A stretch of DNA of 63,006 nucleotides, taken from positions 1-63,006 of the forward strand of contig NZ_FCOG02000038.1 of NCBI RefSeq assembly GCF_001544975.2, given 5' to 3'. The notes beneath the pieces were generated by a model, which worked only from the letters and a program-made list of their open reading frames with translations, ran no database searches and was not told where the DNA came from. Below, piece after piece: positions 1 through 8,957 of this stretch. Position numbers and translations under genes: made by a program. Position 1 is the stretch's first letter, and every line of letters starts with the position of its first letter. This DNA is from Caballeronia arationis (GTDB lineage Bacteria > Pseudomonadota > Gammaproteobacteria > Burkholderiales > Burkholderiaceae).

Positions 1-9
1 CGCCCACGC

Positions 10-1002
10 GTGGATGATATGGATAACGAACGAGTACCTCATCTGCATGATCATGGGCAGTGTGTCGCTGGTTCGAGAGGCATCGGCAAGACGCAGCTCG
101 GCATCGCAGCGGCGGGCGCGTTCGCTGAGGCCCCGGATATCGAAGTGTGCTTCGTCGCGCTGGCTTCGGTCGATCACGCACAGAGCGTCGTGAGCGCGCT
201 GGCCGAGGCGCTCGGCGTCGAATATGTCGACGAAGACGTCTCGCTGAACGCGCTCGTTGCAGCGGTCGAAGGCCGCAAGCTCCTGGTCATGCTCGACAAT
301 TGCGAGCATGTGATCGAGTCGGCGGCGCGCGTCTCCGAGCGGCTCGCGCAGGCGGGCGCGCATATCCGCGTGCTGGCGACGAGCCGCGAGCCGCTGCGCA
401 CGCGGCACGAAAAGCTCTATTGGGTTGCGCCGCTCGAAACGCCGGATGTGAATGCCAGTTCGCAATCCATCCTCGCGTGCAGCTCGGTCAGGATGCTGCT
501 CGCGCAGATGGACGCACTCGATGCCGCGGGTGCGGGCGAGCGCGGCAGCATCGAAATGATTGCGACCGTCTGCCGGCGGCTGGACGGCGTGCCGCTCGCG
601 CTGGAACTGGCGGCGGCGCGCGCGAGCGTCTTCGGCATGCGCAGGCTCGTGTCCGAATTGGACGACCGTTTTCGCACGCTGACCGGTGGACACCGTACCG
701 CGCCGCCGCGTCATCAGACACTCGAAGCCGCGCTCGACTGGAGCTATCGGCTGCTGAGCGATGTGGAGAGGCTCGTCCTGCGGCGCTTGAGCGTATTGCC
801 AGCGCGCTTTGCACTTGACGACGCCTGTGCCGTCGCAACCTGCGAGCGGCTATCGGCAGGAGAGGTGACCGAAGCCATCGTCGGGCTGGCGTCGAAGCGC
901 CTCGTCATGTCGACGTCGAACAGCCGGACCAGGGAGTATTTTCTGCTCGAAACCACGCGCGAGTACGCGTTGCAAAAGCAGTCCGAACCTCAATGTGCCT
1001 GA
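10..1002 (+). pseudogene. AfsR/LuxR-type regulatory ATPase, truncated remnant
   Basis: Encodes 330 residues of an NB-ARC/AAA-like STAND ATPase of the kind found in winged-helix ATPase regulators. A P-loop GSRGIGKT lies near residue 22-29, the Walker B-like LLVMLDNCEHV near residue 91, and the sensor motif LATSREPLR near residue 121. DGVPLALELAAARA and LLETTREYAL, both typical of this family, follow. Full-length relatives have an N-terminal DNA-binding domain of about 100 residues and several hundred residues after the LLETTREYAL motif. Here the protein stops within ten residues of that motif, overlapping the convergent ABC ATPase gene by 13 nt. The reading frame is open to the left edge, so the DNA-binding part may lie outside the window. 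However, the residues just before the P-loop do not look like the usual linker. The start given (GTG) is only the first possible one. Most likely a decayed regulator. Confidence 0.6.
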
Positions 1003-2063
1003 CGTGCCGCCACGAGCTTGCAGGCCTGGGCGGGTAATTCCGCCAGGACCGGCATGCCGGGCGTCAGCCCCGGTGTTTCGCGCGACGTGGTGGCGACAGT
1101 CAGCGTAAAGCCCGCGCAGTCGATCGTCGCTTCGACTGACGCGCCCACATCGCGTATGAACGTCACCGTGCCGCTCAGCCGGTTCGGACCGGCGCCCGTC
1201 GAAAGAGGCTTCACGCAGACGTCCTCGGGGCGGATCAGGAGCCGGATGTCCCCGGTCGAATCGGGCGCACGCGTTGGCCGCGTGACGACGATCTGCTGGC
1301 CGCCCGGCAGGCTCACGCTGTCTTTTCCGTCGTAAGTCACCGGCAGGATATTGCCGAGGCCGATGAAGTCCGCAACGAACTCGCTGACGGGTTCACGATA
1401 GATGTCGAGCGGCTTGCCGACCTGCGCAATGCGGCCCTTTTCCATCACGACGATCTCGTCGGCCATCGTCATGGCTTCGCGCTGGTCGTGCGTGACCATG
1501 ATCGTCGTGATGCCGAGGCGCTGTTGCAGCAGGCGGATCTCGACCTGCATCGCTTCGCGCAGTTTGGCGTCGAGCGCAGACAGCGGTTCGTCGAGCAGCA
1601 GCAGTTTCGGCGAAGACGCAATCGCGCGCGCGATCGCGACACGCTGACGCTGCCCGCCGGACAGTTGCGTCACCGGCCGGTTCGCCATGTGCGGCAGTTG
1701 AATCAGTTCGAGCAACTCGGCGATACGGCGTGTCCGCGCGGCCTTGTCGGTCTTGCGCAGCCGCAGCGGGTACGCGATGTTCTCGGCCACCGTCATGTGC
1801 GGAAAGAGCGCGAGCGACTGGAACACCATGCCGAAGTCGCGCCGGCTGGCCGGCACGTGCGTGATGTCGCGGCCCGCGAATGTCACGCTGCCCGAAGTCG
1901 GCGTCTCCAGCCCGGCGATCATGCGCAGCAGCGTGGTCTTGCCGCAGCCGGACGGACCCAGAAACGAGACGAGCTTGCCGTCAGGGACGCTCAGGTCGAC
2001 GTGATCGACGGCGTACGCCGCGTTGAAACGCTTGGTGACGGCCTGCAATGTCAGATGAGTCAT
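990..2063 (-). CDS. ABC transporter ATP-binding protein, polyamine/Fe3+ type (PotA-like)
   Basis: 357 residues, the usual length for the PotA/FbpC/CysA branch. Walker A GPSGCGKTT is near residue 37, the signature LSGGQRQRVAIARA near residue 134, Walker B LLLLDEPLSALD follows, and the H-loop is MVTHDQREAM. After the nucleotide-binding domain comes a TOBE-like regulatory domain (about residues 280-350, with LLIRPEDV). It energises import by the two permeases encoded upstream in the same operon. The start is ATG with AGGGG upstream, 36 nt after the permease gene. The substrate cannot be fixed from the ATPase. The operon looks like the spermidine/putrescine or opine-type family. Confidence 0.9.
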   Translation of the reverse strand: MTHLTLQAVTKRFNAAYAVDHVDLSVPDGKLVSFLGPSGCGKTTLLRMIAGLETPTSGSVTFAGRDITHVPASRRDFGMVFQSLALFPHMTVAENIAYPLRLRKTDKAARTRRIAELLELIQLPHMANRPVTQLSGGQRQRVAIARAIASSPKLLLLDEPLSALDAKLREAMQVEIRLLQQRLGITTIMVTHDQREAMTMADEIVVMEKGRIAQVGKPLDIYREPVSEFVADFIGLGNILPVTYDGKDSVSLPGGQQIVVTRPTRAPDSTGDIRLLIRPEDVCVKPLSTGAGPNRLSGTVTFIRDVGASVEATIDCAGFTLTVATTSRETPGLTPGMPVLAELPAQACKLVAARQAH

Positions 2064-2099
2064 CGGAATGCCCCTGGAAATACGAATGCGGATGCGAAG

Positions 2100-2969
2100 T
2101 CAGAGTGCCACGCCCGCATCGCCGACGAGCTTTTCGAGCATCCAGATCAGCGCGAAGTCGATGACGACGATGAAGACCGCGAAGGAAAATACGGTCGGGT
2201 CCAGCGACGAAACCGTGCGGCTGTAAAGCCATACCGGCAAGGTCATCGTGTCGATGCCGTACAGGAAGAAGGTCACGGTGAATTCGTTGAAGGACACGAT
2301 GAATGCGAACAGCATGCCCGCGAGAATGCCGGGGCGCATCAGCGGCAGCACCACGTCGATGAGCGCGCGCCCCGGGCTTGCGCCCATCACGCAGGCGGCT
2401 TCCTCGAATTCCGGGCCGATCGAAGCCACCGATGCCGCGCAGTTCTTCACGGTGAACGGCAACGCCAGGATCACGTGCGCGATGATCAATCGAAACAGGC
2501 CGAGTTCGACCGGCAGCACGTTGAACACCAGCAGCAGCGACAGCCCGAGCATCACGAGCGGATAGACGAGCGGCAGCGCGACCAGTTGCTCGACCGCCGA
2601 CTTGCCGCGGAACCGGTAACGCGAGAGCGCATAGGCAGCGGGTACCGAGACGAGCGTGGCAATGAACATCGTCGATACCGCGACGATCATGCTGTTCGCG
2701 AGCGCATCGCCCATTGAGAGTGCGCCGTTCGCATCGGGCGCGATGAAGGTGTGCCAGGCTGCCCGATACCACTGCAGGCTGTAGCTTGGCGGCGGGAATT
2801 CGAGTGTGCCCGCGGCGCTGAACGACATCGTGATCATCGTCAGGATCGGCAGCGCGGCGAGGAACAGTACGATCGCGGCAAGCAATGCCGTGGGCTTGCC
2901 GAGCTGGCCGGGCATCGATGCCGGCAGGCGCCACGCGCGCTCGCGCAGGATGGTTGCGGGCGTGCTCAT
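2100..2969 (-). CDS. ABC transporter permease (PotC-like)
   Basis: 289 residues with about six hydrophobic segments, the first near residues 28-50. The EAA loop (EFEEAACVMGASPGRALIDVVLP, near residues 185-207) contacts the ATPase. This is the second inner-membrane permease of the four-gene import operon. Its start codon overlaps the stop codon of the first permease by 4 nt (ATGA), which indicates translational coupling. The family is the binding-protein-dependent MalF/PotC type. The substrate is inferred only from the companion binding protein. Confidence 0.88.
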   Translation of the reverse strand: MSTPATILRERAWRLPASMPGQLGKPTALLAAIVLFLAALPILTMITMSFSAAGTLEFPPPSYSLQWYRAAWHTFIAPDANGALSMGDALANSMIVAVSTMFIATLVSVPAAYALSRYRFRGKSAVEQLVALPLVYPLVMLGLSLLLVFNVLPVELGLFRLIIAHVILALPFTVKNCAASVASIGPEFEEAACVMGASPGRALIDVVLPLMRPGILAGMLFAFIVSFNEFTVTFFLYGIDTMTLPVWLYSRTVSSLDPTVFSFAVFIVVIDFALIWMLEKLVGDAGVAL

Positions 2970-3892
2970 GCGGATGGCTCCTCGATACGGCGCGTGCGGC
3001 GAACCAGACGCTGTGAAATCGCCATGACGGCAAGCGTCGCCGCCATCAGCACGACGCCCGATGCCGACGCGGCGGGCCAGTTCAACAGCGGCGCCACCTG
3101 ATCGTGGACCAGTACGGCAAGCATCGGCACGCGGCGTCCGCCGAGCAGCAGCGGGACCGCGAAGGCGCTGGCGTTGTAGGCGAACACGAGCAGCGCGCCC
3201 GAGACGAGACCCGGCATCGCGAGCGGCAGCATCACGTCGCGCAGGATTTGCCAGCGGCTCGCACCGAGCGTCGCGGCGGCTTCCTCATACGAACGCGAGA
3301 CGGCTCGCATCGCGCTCGACAACGGCAGCACCGCGAGCGGAAAAGCCGTCTGGATCAGGCCGAGCAACACGCCATGCTCGCGATACAGCCACATCACCGG
3401 CCGCTCTACGAGGCCGCTCGCGAGCAGGCCGTGATTGAGCAGGCCTGCCGGCCCGAGAATGATGAGCCATCCATATCCCTGCAACAGCAGATTGACGAGG
3501 AGCGGCAACAGCACGCCTGCCAGCAACAGCCGCCGCGCGACGCGCGATTCGGTGCGCGCCATCGCGAGCGCGACGGGAATCGCGAGCAACACCGCGCAGA
3601 TCATGCTCTGGAACGCGAGCCGCAGCGTCAGCCACAGCGACTTCAGGAAATAGCCGTCGCCAAGTTCGACGTAGTTGTGCAGCGTAAAGCCGCGCCATTC
3701 GGCGCCCGGTGTGCCGAAGCTCATGCGCAGCACGACCAGCGCGGCTGCGGCGAGTATCAGCAGGAACAGCAGGATCGGGGCGAGCAACAGCCACGGCCGC
3801 GCCTTCGCCAGCGCCGCGCCCGGTGGCGCGGACGCAAGTTCGTCGAGCGTGCCGGAAGGGGGCCGCGAAAAGCGCGTCCGCATCGTGGTCAT
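2966..3892 (-). CDS. ABC transporter permease (PotB-like)
   Basis: 308 residues. A charged, proline-rich N-terminus precedes the first membrane segment (about residues 33-55), followed by about five more. The EAA loop reads SYEEAAATLGASRWQILRDV near residues 213-232. The reading frame is open far upstream, but the ATG at 3892 is preferred. It sits at a 4-nt overlap with the end of the binding-protein gene, as expected for a coupled operon, and the upstream residues would be the binding-protein gene read out of frame. It forms the membrane channel with the next permease. Confidence 0.88.
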   Translation of the reverse strand: MTTMRTRFSRPPSGTLDELASAPPGAALAKARPWLLLAPILLFLLILAAAALVVLRMSFGTPGAEWRGFTLHNYVELGDGYFLKSLWLTLRLAFQSMICAVLLAIPVALAMARTESRVARRLLLAGVLLPLLVNLLLQGYGWLIILGPAGLLNHGLLASGLVERPVMWLYREHGVLLGLIQTAFPLAVLPLSSAMRAVSRSYEEAAATLGASRWQILRDVMLPLAMPGLVSGALLVFAYNASAFAVPLLLGGRRVPMLAVLVHDQVAPLLNWPAASASGVVLMAATLAVMAISQRLVRRTRRIEEPSA

Positions 3893-4983
3893 GCCGAGAA
3901 GATCTCGGTGTAGCGCTTGATCCATGCCGGCTGCACCGCAGCGAGCGCCTTGTCGTCGTGCAGCACGGCCTTCTCGGCGATCTGTTGCGGGCTCGGCACG
4001 AATGCGCGGCTTTCCGCCGGGATCACCGCTTTCGAATTGACCGGCCCGTTCAGCACATCGGCGGCCATGCGGCCCTGCACGCCTGCATCGAGCGAATGAT
4101 TGATGAAGGCATGGATCAGGTCGCTGTCCCCGGGATGCGACTTCGGGATCACCGTGAACATCAGTTGCGTGGCGAAGCCTTCCTTCATCCCGTAGGTGAC
4201 GCCCATCTTGTACTCGGGCTTGCGAATCTGGTCCGGGAAGAACGCGGGCGAATAGATGCCGCCGATATCGAGCGAATTGGTCCGGAACAGATCGGCAACC
4301 TGGTTCGGATTTTCGCCCAGCGTCATCACGTGGTCTTTCAGTTGCATCAGCTTCTTGAAGCCGGGTTCGATGTTCTGCTGCGAGCCGCCCGCCATTTTCG
4401 CGGCGATGATCGCGAGGTCGACCGCTTCGGCCCACTCGGGCGGCGGCAGGAACAGGCGCCCCGCGTATTTCGGATCCCACAATGCTTCGTACGACGAGGG
4501 CGGCGTCTTGACGGTCGACGTGTTGTAGATCAGCCCGTCGGACCACAGCAGATAACCCACGCCGAAGCCGTTGGCGCCCGTGCGGTACTGCGGCGCGACT
4601 TCCTTGAGGTTCGGCAGCTTGTCGAGATCGGGCTTGACGAGGAGACCCGCGTCGGCGAGGCCTGCAGCGCCGACGCCCGCCAGCGTGATGACATCGTAAG
4701 TCGGGCGGTCGCCCGCCGCCTTCAGCTTCGCGACCATGCCGGAGGTGCCGTCGGCGCGGTCGGCGATCACCTTGGCGCCGGTCTTCGCGGAGAAGGTCCC
4801 CGCGATATTGCGCAGCGCGGCGGCGCCCGTATCGTCGGACCAGGTCAGAAGGCGCAGCGTCTTGCCCGAGAAGTTCTGTTCCTGTGCCCTCAAGTTGACG
4901 AAGGGCATCGGGAGGGCAGAGGCCGCGAGCGCCGTACCGATTGCCTTGATGGCCTGCCTTCTACCTTTCTTGATGTCCTGCAT
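3889..4983 (-). CDS. Extracellular solute-binding protein of polyamine-type ABC transporter
   Basis: 364 residues, the PotD/SBP_bac family size. The start ATG at 4983 has GGGAG at a good distance and opens a signal peptide with a twin-arginine-like start (KKGRRQAIKAIG), a hydrophobic core and a likely cleavage near LRAQ (residue 30). The mature protein begins with LRLLTWSDDTG and has the two-lobe layout of periplasmic ligand binders. It is first in the operon with two permeases and an ATPase and delivers the ligand to them in the periplasm. The likely ligand class is a polyamine or similar small cation, by family only. An upstream extension of the frame to 5199 is arginine-rich shadow sequence. 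Confidence 0.88.
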   Translation of the reverse strand: MQDIKKGRRQAIKAIGTALAASALPMPFVNLRAQEQNFSGKTLRLLTWSDDTGAAALRNIAGTFSAKTGAKVIADRADGTSGMVAKLKAAGDRPTYDVITLAGVGAAGLADAGLLVKPDLDKLPNLKEVAPQYRTGANGFGVGYLLWSDGLIYNTSTVKTPPSSYEALWDPKYAGRLFLPPPEWAEAVDLAIIAAKMAGGSQQNIEPGFKKLMQLKDHVMTLGENPNQVADLFRTNSLDIGGIYSPAFFPDQIRKPEYKMGVTYGMKEGFATQLMFTVIPKSHPGDSDLIHAFINHSLDAGVQGRMAADVLNGPVNSKAVIPAESRAFVPSPQQIAEKAVLHDDKALAAVQPAWIKRYTEIFSA

Positions 4984-5262
4984 GGCGGTCTCCCGTGTTG
5001 ATCGAAGGAACTTTGACTGATGCGCGTGAATGAACTGTAGGCGCGTCAAAATACCGTCACCAACGAAATCTCTGCATGGGAGGCATGTGTGGCGCTCATA
5101 CGAGAGCGCGGCGCCGGCACTCGCTGAACGAAGCCTGCGCCTTCTGTCCGGGAGCGCACGATGCCGCCGTCGGCGACCGGATCGATGCGCGGGCTGCAAC
5201 TGCTGTCAACGGACGGCGGCGCCGCGCACCGCCGCGATCGCCCATCCGCCTTCGGCCTGCGT
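4984..5262. other. Intergenic region upstream of the ABC transporter operon
   Basis: 279 nt between the binding-protein start and the 3' end of the NmrA-like gene, both on the minus strand. It must hold the transporter promoter, but no convincing -35/-10 pair or operator can be named. The part nearest the NmrA-like gene is GC-rich with coding-like shadows and no credible gene. Confidence 0.4.
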
Positions 5263-6150
5263 TCACGACGCCGGCTGGTCCGCCCACTCGGCCGCCATCG
5301 ACGCCGCGAACTCACGATACGACCGCAACGGCCGGCCGAGCAGCGCCGCAAGCCGGTCGAGGTCCGCCGCCGTCGCCACCGCGCCGTCCTGCTGGTAGCG
5401 GCGCATCATGAGGCGCATGTCGTACGCGAGCCAGGCGGGCGCGGCGTGCCTCAAGCCGTCTTCGAGCGCGTCGAGATCGTTGCCTGCGTAATGAATGGGC
5501 CGCTTCAGGGCTTCGCTCCAGATTGCGCTCATGGTCGTGGCGTCGAGCGCGTCGGGTCCGACCAGTTCGTAGTGCTCGACGGGCAGCGGCCCGGCCGCAT
5601 CCTCGCGGCGCAGCAGTTCCCGTGCGGCCGCATCGCCGATATCGCGCACGTCGACCATCGAAATGCCCTTGTCGCCGATCGGCATCCCGTAGACGCCTTT
5701 TGCCAGCAGCGCCTGCTTCTGCCGGACGTCGTTCTGGATGAAGTAGGCGGGGCGCAGGATCGTTGCGGGCAGATTGCACTGTTCGATCATCCGTTCCACC
5801 GTGTGCTTGCTGGTGAAATGCGGCACGTCGGCGTACTCCGCACCCTTGAAGACCGACAGGTAGACGATTCCCTTCACGCCCTCGTCGCGCGCGATGTTGA
5901 GTGCCTGCAGCGCCTGCGTGAGTTCGTCCGCCGCGTTCGGCGCGAGCAGGAAGAGCGTGCTGACGCCGCGCATCGCTTGCCGCAGCGCGTCGACGTCCGA
6001 CAGGTCGCCTTGAACGGCCGTCCCACCCGCGGCGAAGCGCGCGCGTTCCGGCGAACGCGTCAGCGCACGGATTTCCGCCTCGCTGCCGTTCAGGTGGTTG
6101 AGAACCTGCGTTCCGATGATGCCCGTGCTGCCCGTAACCAGTATGGCCAT
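5263..6150 (-). CDS. NmrA/HSCARG-like NAD(P)-binding protein
   Basis: 295 residues. The N-terminal Rossmann motif TGSTGIIG (residues 6-13) binds the dinucleotide, followed by RALTRSPERARF and a GDLSD motif. The family (atypical short-chain dehydrogenases, NmrA-like, YtfG/QorB-like) includes quinone reductases and redox-sensing regulators, so the reaction is not certain. The ATG at 6150 is chosen because it is preceded by GGGAG and places the glycine-rich loop at the very N-terminus, as normal. The gene is divergent from a LysR-type gene, which suggests that regulator controls it. Confidence 0.85.
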   Translation of the reverse strand: MAILVTGSTGIIGTQVLNHLNGSEAEIRALTRSPERARFAAGGTAVQGDLSDVDALRQAMRGVSTLFLLAPNAADELTQALQALNIARDEGVKGIVYLSVFKGAEYADVPHFTSKHTVERMIEQCNLPATILRPAYFIQNDVRQKQALLAKGVYGMPIGDKGISMVDVRDIGDAAARELLRREDAAGPLPVEHYELVGPDALDATTMSAIWSEALKRPIHYAGNDLDALEDGLRHAAPAWLAYDMRLMMRRYQQDGAVATAADLDRLAALLGRPLRSYREFAASMAAEWADQPAS

Positions 6151-6200
6151 GACGTTTCTCCCTGGGAAAGCGGATGGTGGAGGGCCGAAGCGGCCCGACA

Positions 6201-6223
6201 GAATCAACGATAGTCGTTTCATT
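6201..6223. promoter_or_regulatory. Candidate LysR operator between NmrA-like gene and lysR
   Basis: An imperfect palindrome lies between the divergent genes. GAATCAACGA is followed by a short centre and TCGTTTCATTC, with AACGA-TAG-TCGTT perfect at its core. A second dyad, TGTGT-N8-ACACA, lies at 6226-6243. Position and symmetry fit a LysR-type operator. Binding is inference. Confidence 0.35.
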
Positions 6224-6276
6224 CATGTGTCGAAAGATACACAATCGGAACACCTCGTCTCGTCAGCGGAACGATC

Positions 6277-7193
6277 ATGGATGTCGACGCACTCGCGGAT
6301 TTCAACGCAGTCGCGCAGCACCACGGCTTCGGACCAGCAAGCCGCGCGCTCGGTCGGCCCAAGGCGACGCTCTCAAGGCGCGTCGCGCAACTCGAAGAGA
6401 GCCTGGGCGTGCGGCTCGTCGAGCGCGGCGCGCGCCGGTTGCGGCTGACGGAGGAAGGTCTCGCGCTGCACGAACGCACGCTCGGACTGCTGGCCGAAAT
6501 AACGAGGCGGGCGAGGCCGTGGCGTCGCGCGCGCCGGTGCCGGCCGGCAAGCTGCGCATCAGCGCGCCGGTCGTGTTCGCGCATGTAGTGCTGGCGCGCA
6601 TCGTGGCGCGTTTCGCGCTCGTGCATCCGCGCGTGGAAGTGGAACTGGTTGCAGAGGACCGCGTCGTCGATCCGGTGGAGGACAACTACGATCTCGTGAT
6701 CCGCATCAATCCGCCGGCCGACGAACTGCTGATCGGCCGTCGCATCGTCGCGGACACGCGGATGCTGGTTGCCCCGCCCGGCCTAGCGATGCCGCCCGCG
6801 CCCGGGTCCGAAGCGGAAGAACCGGCGGTGCCGGCCGTCGTGCTGTCGACGGCGCGGCCGGGAGGGACCTGGAGCGTGACGACATCGTCGGGGAACGTGC
6901 GCGGGTTTGTTCCGATGCCGGTGTTGCGGCTGTCGTCGCTGCTGATGGTGCGCGAGGCGGTGCTGGAAGGTGCGGGCGCCGCGCTCCTGCCGGGCCTGCT
7001 GGTGGAGCGCGATGTGGCGGCGGGGCGGCTCGTTTGCTGGGGAAAGGAGGCGGGTCCGCCCGTCGAGGTCTGGGCGCTTTACAGCTCGCGCCGATTGTTG
7101 AGCGCGAAGGTGCGCGCGTTTCTGGACATGCTTCGGGGACTGGACGAGTCGAATCAGGCGTCGCCGGGCGGAGCGGCTTTCACGACAACCTGA
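6277..7193 (+). pseudogene. LysR-family transcriptional regulator with a 1-nt frameshift
   Basis: The first frame (ATG 6277) encodes a LysR helix-turn-helix: residues 1-60 contain FGPASRALGRPKATLSRRVAQLEE. It then runs into an arginine-rich nonsense tail ending at 6588. The effector-binding half continues in a different frame from about 6501 to 7193, with KLRISAPVVFAHVVLARI and GAGAALLPGLLV. The frames join if one base is missing at about 6500/6501, where GAA-AT-AAC would have been GAA-ATN-AAC, giving E-I-N-E-A-G-E-A-V. Repaired, the protein would be about 305 residues, normal for the family. Either a real inactivating deletion or an assembly error. Divergent from the NmrA-like gene. Confidence 0.8.
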
Positions 7194-7220
7194 CCGCCAG
7201 ACGATGACCGTCGACAGTTC

Positions 7221-7565
7221 TTACCCCGGATCGCCGACAGCGCAGCCGGAGTCGATCGTCGGCGACTCGATATCCAGATCCATCAACGCCGAGCTGAGCG
7301 ATTTGCCATGCGCATCGAGTGCGAGCGACCGCGTTACGCCACCCCCGAGCGCCTGTCCGAGCACGAAGTTGAACGCCGCCAGATTGGGCAGTTCGTAGCG
7401 CACGACATCGCCGCGCACGACATCGCTCAAATGCGCCTTCACGCGATCCGCCGACAGGACCTGTCGCAGATGTTCGTAATGCCGCGCGTCGTGACAGATG
7501 ACCGACACATTCAGCGTATTGCCCTTGTCGCCGGTTCGCGAGTGAGCCAGTTCCCGCAGTTTCAT
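7221..7565 (-). CDS. AtuA C-terminal-like small protein (AtuA ferredoxin-fold domain)
   Basis: 114 residues starting KLRELAHSRTGDKGNTLNVS, the hallmark of the small domain that accompanies AtuA/DUF1446 proteins, fused to them in some species and separate in others. It starts 1 nt after the stop of the AtuA-family gene, so the two are translated together and probably form one complex. The family is named from acyclic terpene utilisation, but its chemistry is not established here. The C-terminus (ESPTIDSGCAVGDPG) is short and probably flexible. Confidence 0.8.
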   Translation of the reverse strand: MKLRELAHSRTGDKGNTLNVSVICHDARHYEHLRQVLSADRVKAHLSDVVRGDVVRYELPNLAAFNFVLGQALGGGVTRSLALDAHGKSLSSALMDLDIESPTIDSGCAVGDPG

Positions 7566-7566
7566 T

Positions 7567-8940
7567 TCACGCCTCCACGAATTCGAATGCGGGCTTCGTC
7601 CGCGCCCGCGGCAGCAGGACCGACTGCACCGCGACCACCTCGCGCACCGCCTTGGTCACGCCGCCGCCGCCCGCAGGGCCGTTGGTGTAGAGCGTCTCCA
7701 CCTCGTTGCCGATGCGGGTCGCCTGCAGAGCCGTCCCAGTTCGTCCCGCCACGCGAATGCGAACCTCGTAGGGTTCGCCGCCGCGCGCGCCGGCTTGCCC
7801 GCCATGCAGCGAGTCGACGCCGATCAGGTCGAAACGCAACTCGCTCGTCCCGACGCCCGTCATGTCGAGCCGTTCGCGCACGATGTCGAGCGCAAGCCGC
7901 GCCCGCGCGAGCGCGCCCGGGCCGCCGTAGGAAATCTGCCCTTCGCCGATGAATCCGTCCACATACGCCACCGACACCTTGAGCGTGTCAGTGCGCGGCG
8001 TGCCGCATCCGCCCGTCACGCGCACGCGGTTGGGCGCCTCAGCGGTCACGCGAACCTGCGAGAAGTCGGCGACGACGTCCGGCTGCAGATAACGGCGCGG
8101 GTCGTGGATCTCGTAGAGCAGTTGTTCCTTGCACGTCGCTTCGGTCACCGAGCCGCCCGCGTGCGGCACTTTCGTGATGACGACCGAGCCGTCGCCGCTC
8201 ACTTCGCCGATCGGAAAGCCGAGCCGCGCGAGGTTCGGCACGTCCTTGTAACCCGGGTCGGCAAAGTAGCCGCCCGTCACCTGGCCCGCGCATTCGAGCA
8301 GATGCCCGACGACGGTTGCCTGTCCGAGCGTGTTCCAGTCGTTCATGTCCCAGCCGAATTCGTGGATCAGCGGCGCGGTGAAGAGCGATGGATCGGCGAC
8401 GCGACCCGTCAGCACGATGTCCGCGCCGGCCGCGAGCGCTTCGACGATCGGCGACGCGCCTAGATACGCATTCGCCGACACGATCCGCTCGTCGTACGAA
8501 GCGACACTGTCGCCCGATTCCTCGAACGCGAAATTGCCCTGGCGCACGACATCGAGCACGTCGTCGCCGGTGACCGCCGCGATCTTCAGCCCGCCGAGGC
8601 CGAGCGACCGGGCGATCTCCGCCGTCTTCCTGGCCGCCGCGAGCGGATTGGCCGCGCCCATGTTGGAGACGATCCGCACGCCGTTCTTCGCGGCGACCGG
8701 CAGCACTGCCGTCATGCGCGCTTCGAGCAGCGGATCGTAGCCGAGTTCCGGATGAGTGCGCCGGGTTTGCTGCGCAATGGCGATCGTGCGCTCGGCGAGA
8801 CACTCGAACACCAGATAGTCGAGCGCGCCGTGTTCCGCCAGTTCGACCGCGGGTTCGATCCGGTCGCCCGAATAGCCCGCGCCCGCGCCGATACGCACGC
8901 GGCGTGCGTTCTGAGTTGCAGTCATCGTGTCAGTGTCCAT
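7567..8940 (-). CDS. AtuA/DUF1446-family protein
   Basis: 457 residues, typical for the family. It begins RVRIGAGAGYSGDRIEPAVELAEHG and contains the conserved GADIVLTGRVADPS and a glycine-rich RVTGGCGTPRTD segment. The family occurs in acyclic terpene/citronellol catabolism clusters and in unrelated carboxylate-degradation clusters. The exact reaction is unknown. It lies between a CitMHS transporter (upstream) and the small AtuA-C protein (downstream), both on the same strand, suggesting uptake and breakdown of an organic acid. The start at 8940 or the second ATG at 8925 is possible. Neighbouring spacing is 17 nt. Confidence 0.83.
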   Translation of the reverse strand: MDTDTMTATQNARRVRIGAGAGYSGDRIEPAVELAEHGALDYLVFECLAERTIAIAQQTRRTHPELGYDPLLEARMTAVLPVAAKNGVRIVSNMGAANPLAAARKTAEIARSLGLGGLKIAAVTGDDVLDVVRQGNFAFEESGDSVASYDERIVSANAYLGASPIVEALAAGADIVLTGRVADPSLFTAPLIHEFGWDMNDWNTLGQATVVGHLLECAGQVTGGYFADPGYKDVPNLARLGFPIGEVSGDGSVVITKVPHAGGSVTEATCKEQLLYEIHDPRRYLQPDVVADFSQVRVTAEAPNRVRVTGGCGTPRTDTLKVSVAYVDGFIGEGQISYGGPGALARARLALDIVRERLDMTGVGTSELRFDLIGVDSLHGGQAGARGGEPYEVRIRVAGRTGTALQATRIGNEVETLYTNGPAGGGGVTKAVREVVAVQSVLLPRARTKPAFEFVEA

Positions 8941-8957
8941 GGATGGGGCTCGCACTC

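Noticed and set aside
1488..2717. 409-residue plus-strand frame opposite the ABC transporter genes
   Set aside because: Arg/Gln/His-rich with no recognisable fold; mirrors the minus-strand ATPase and permease.
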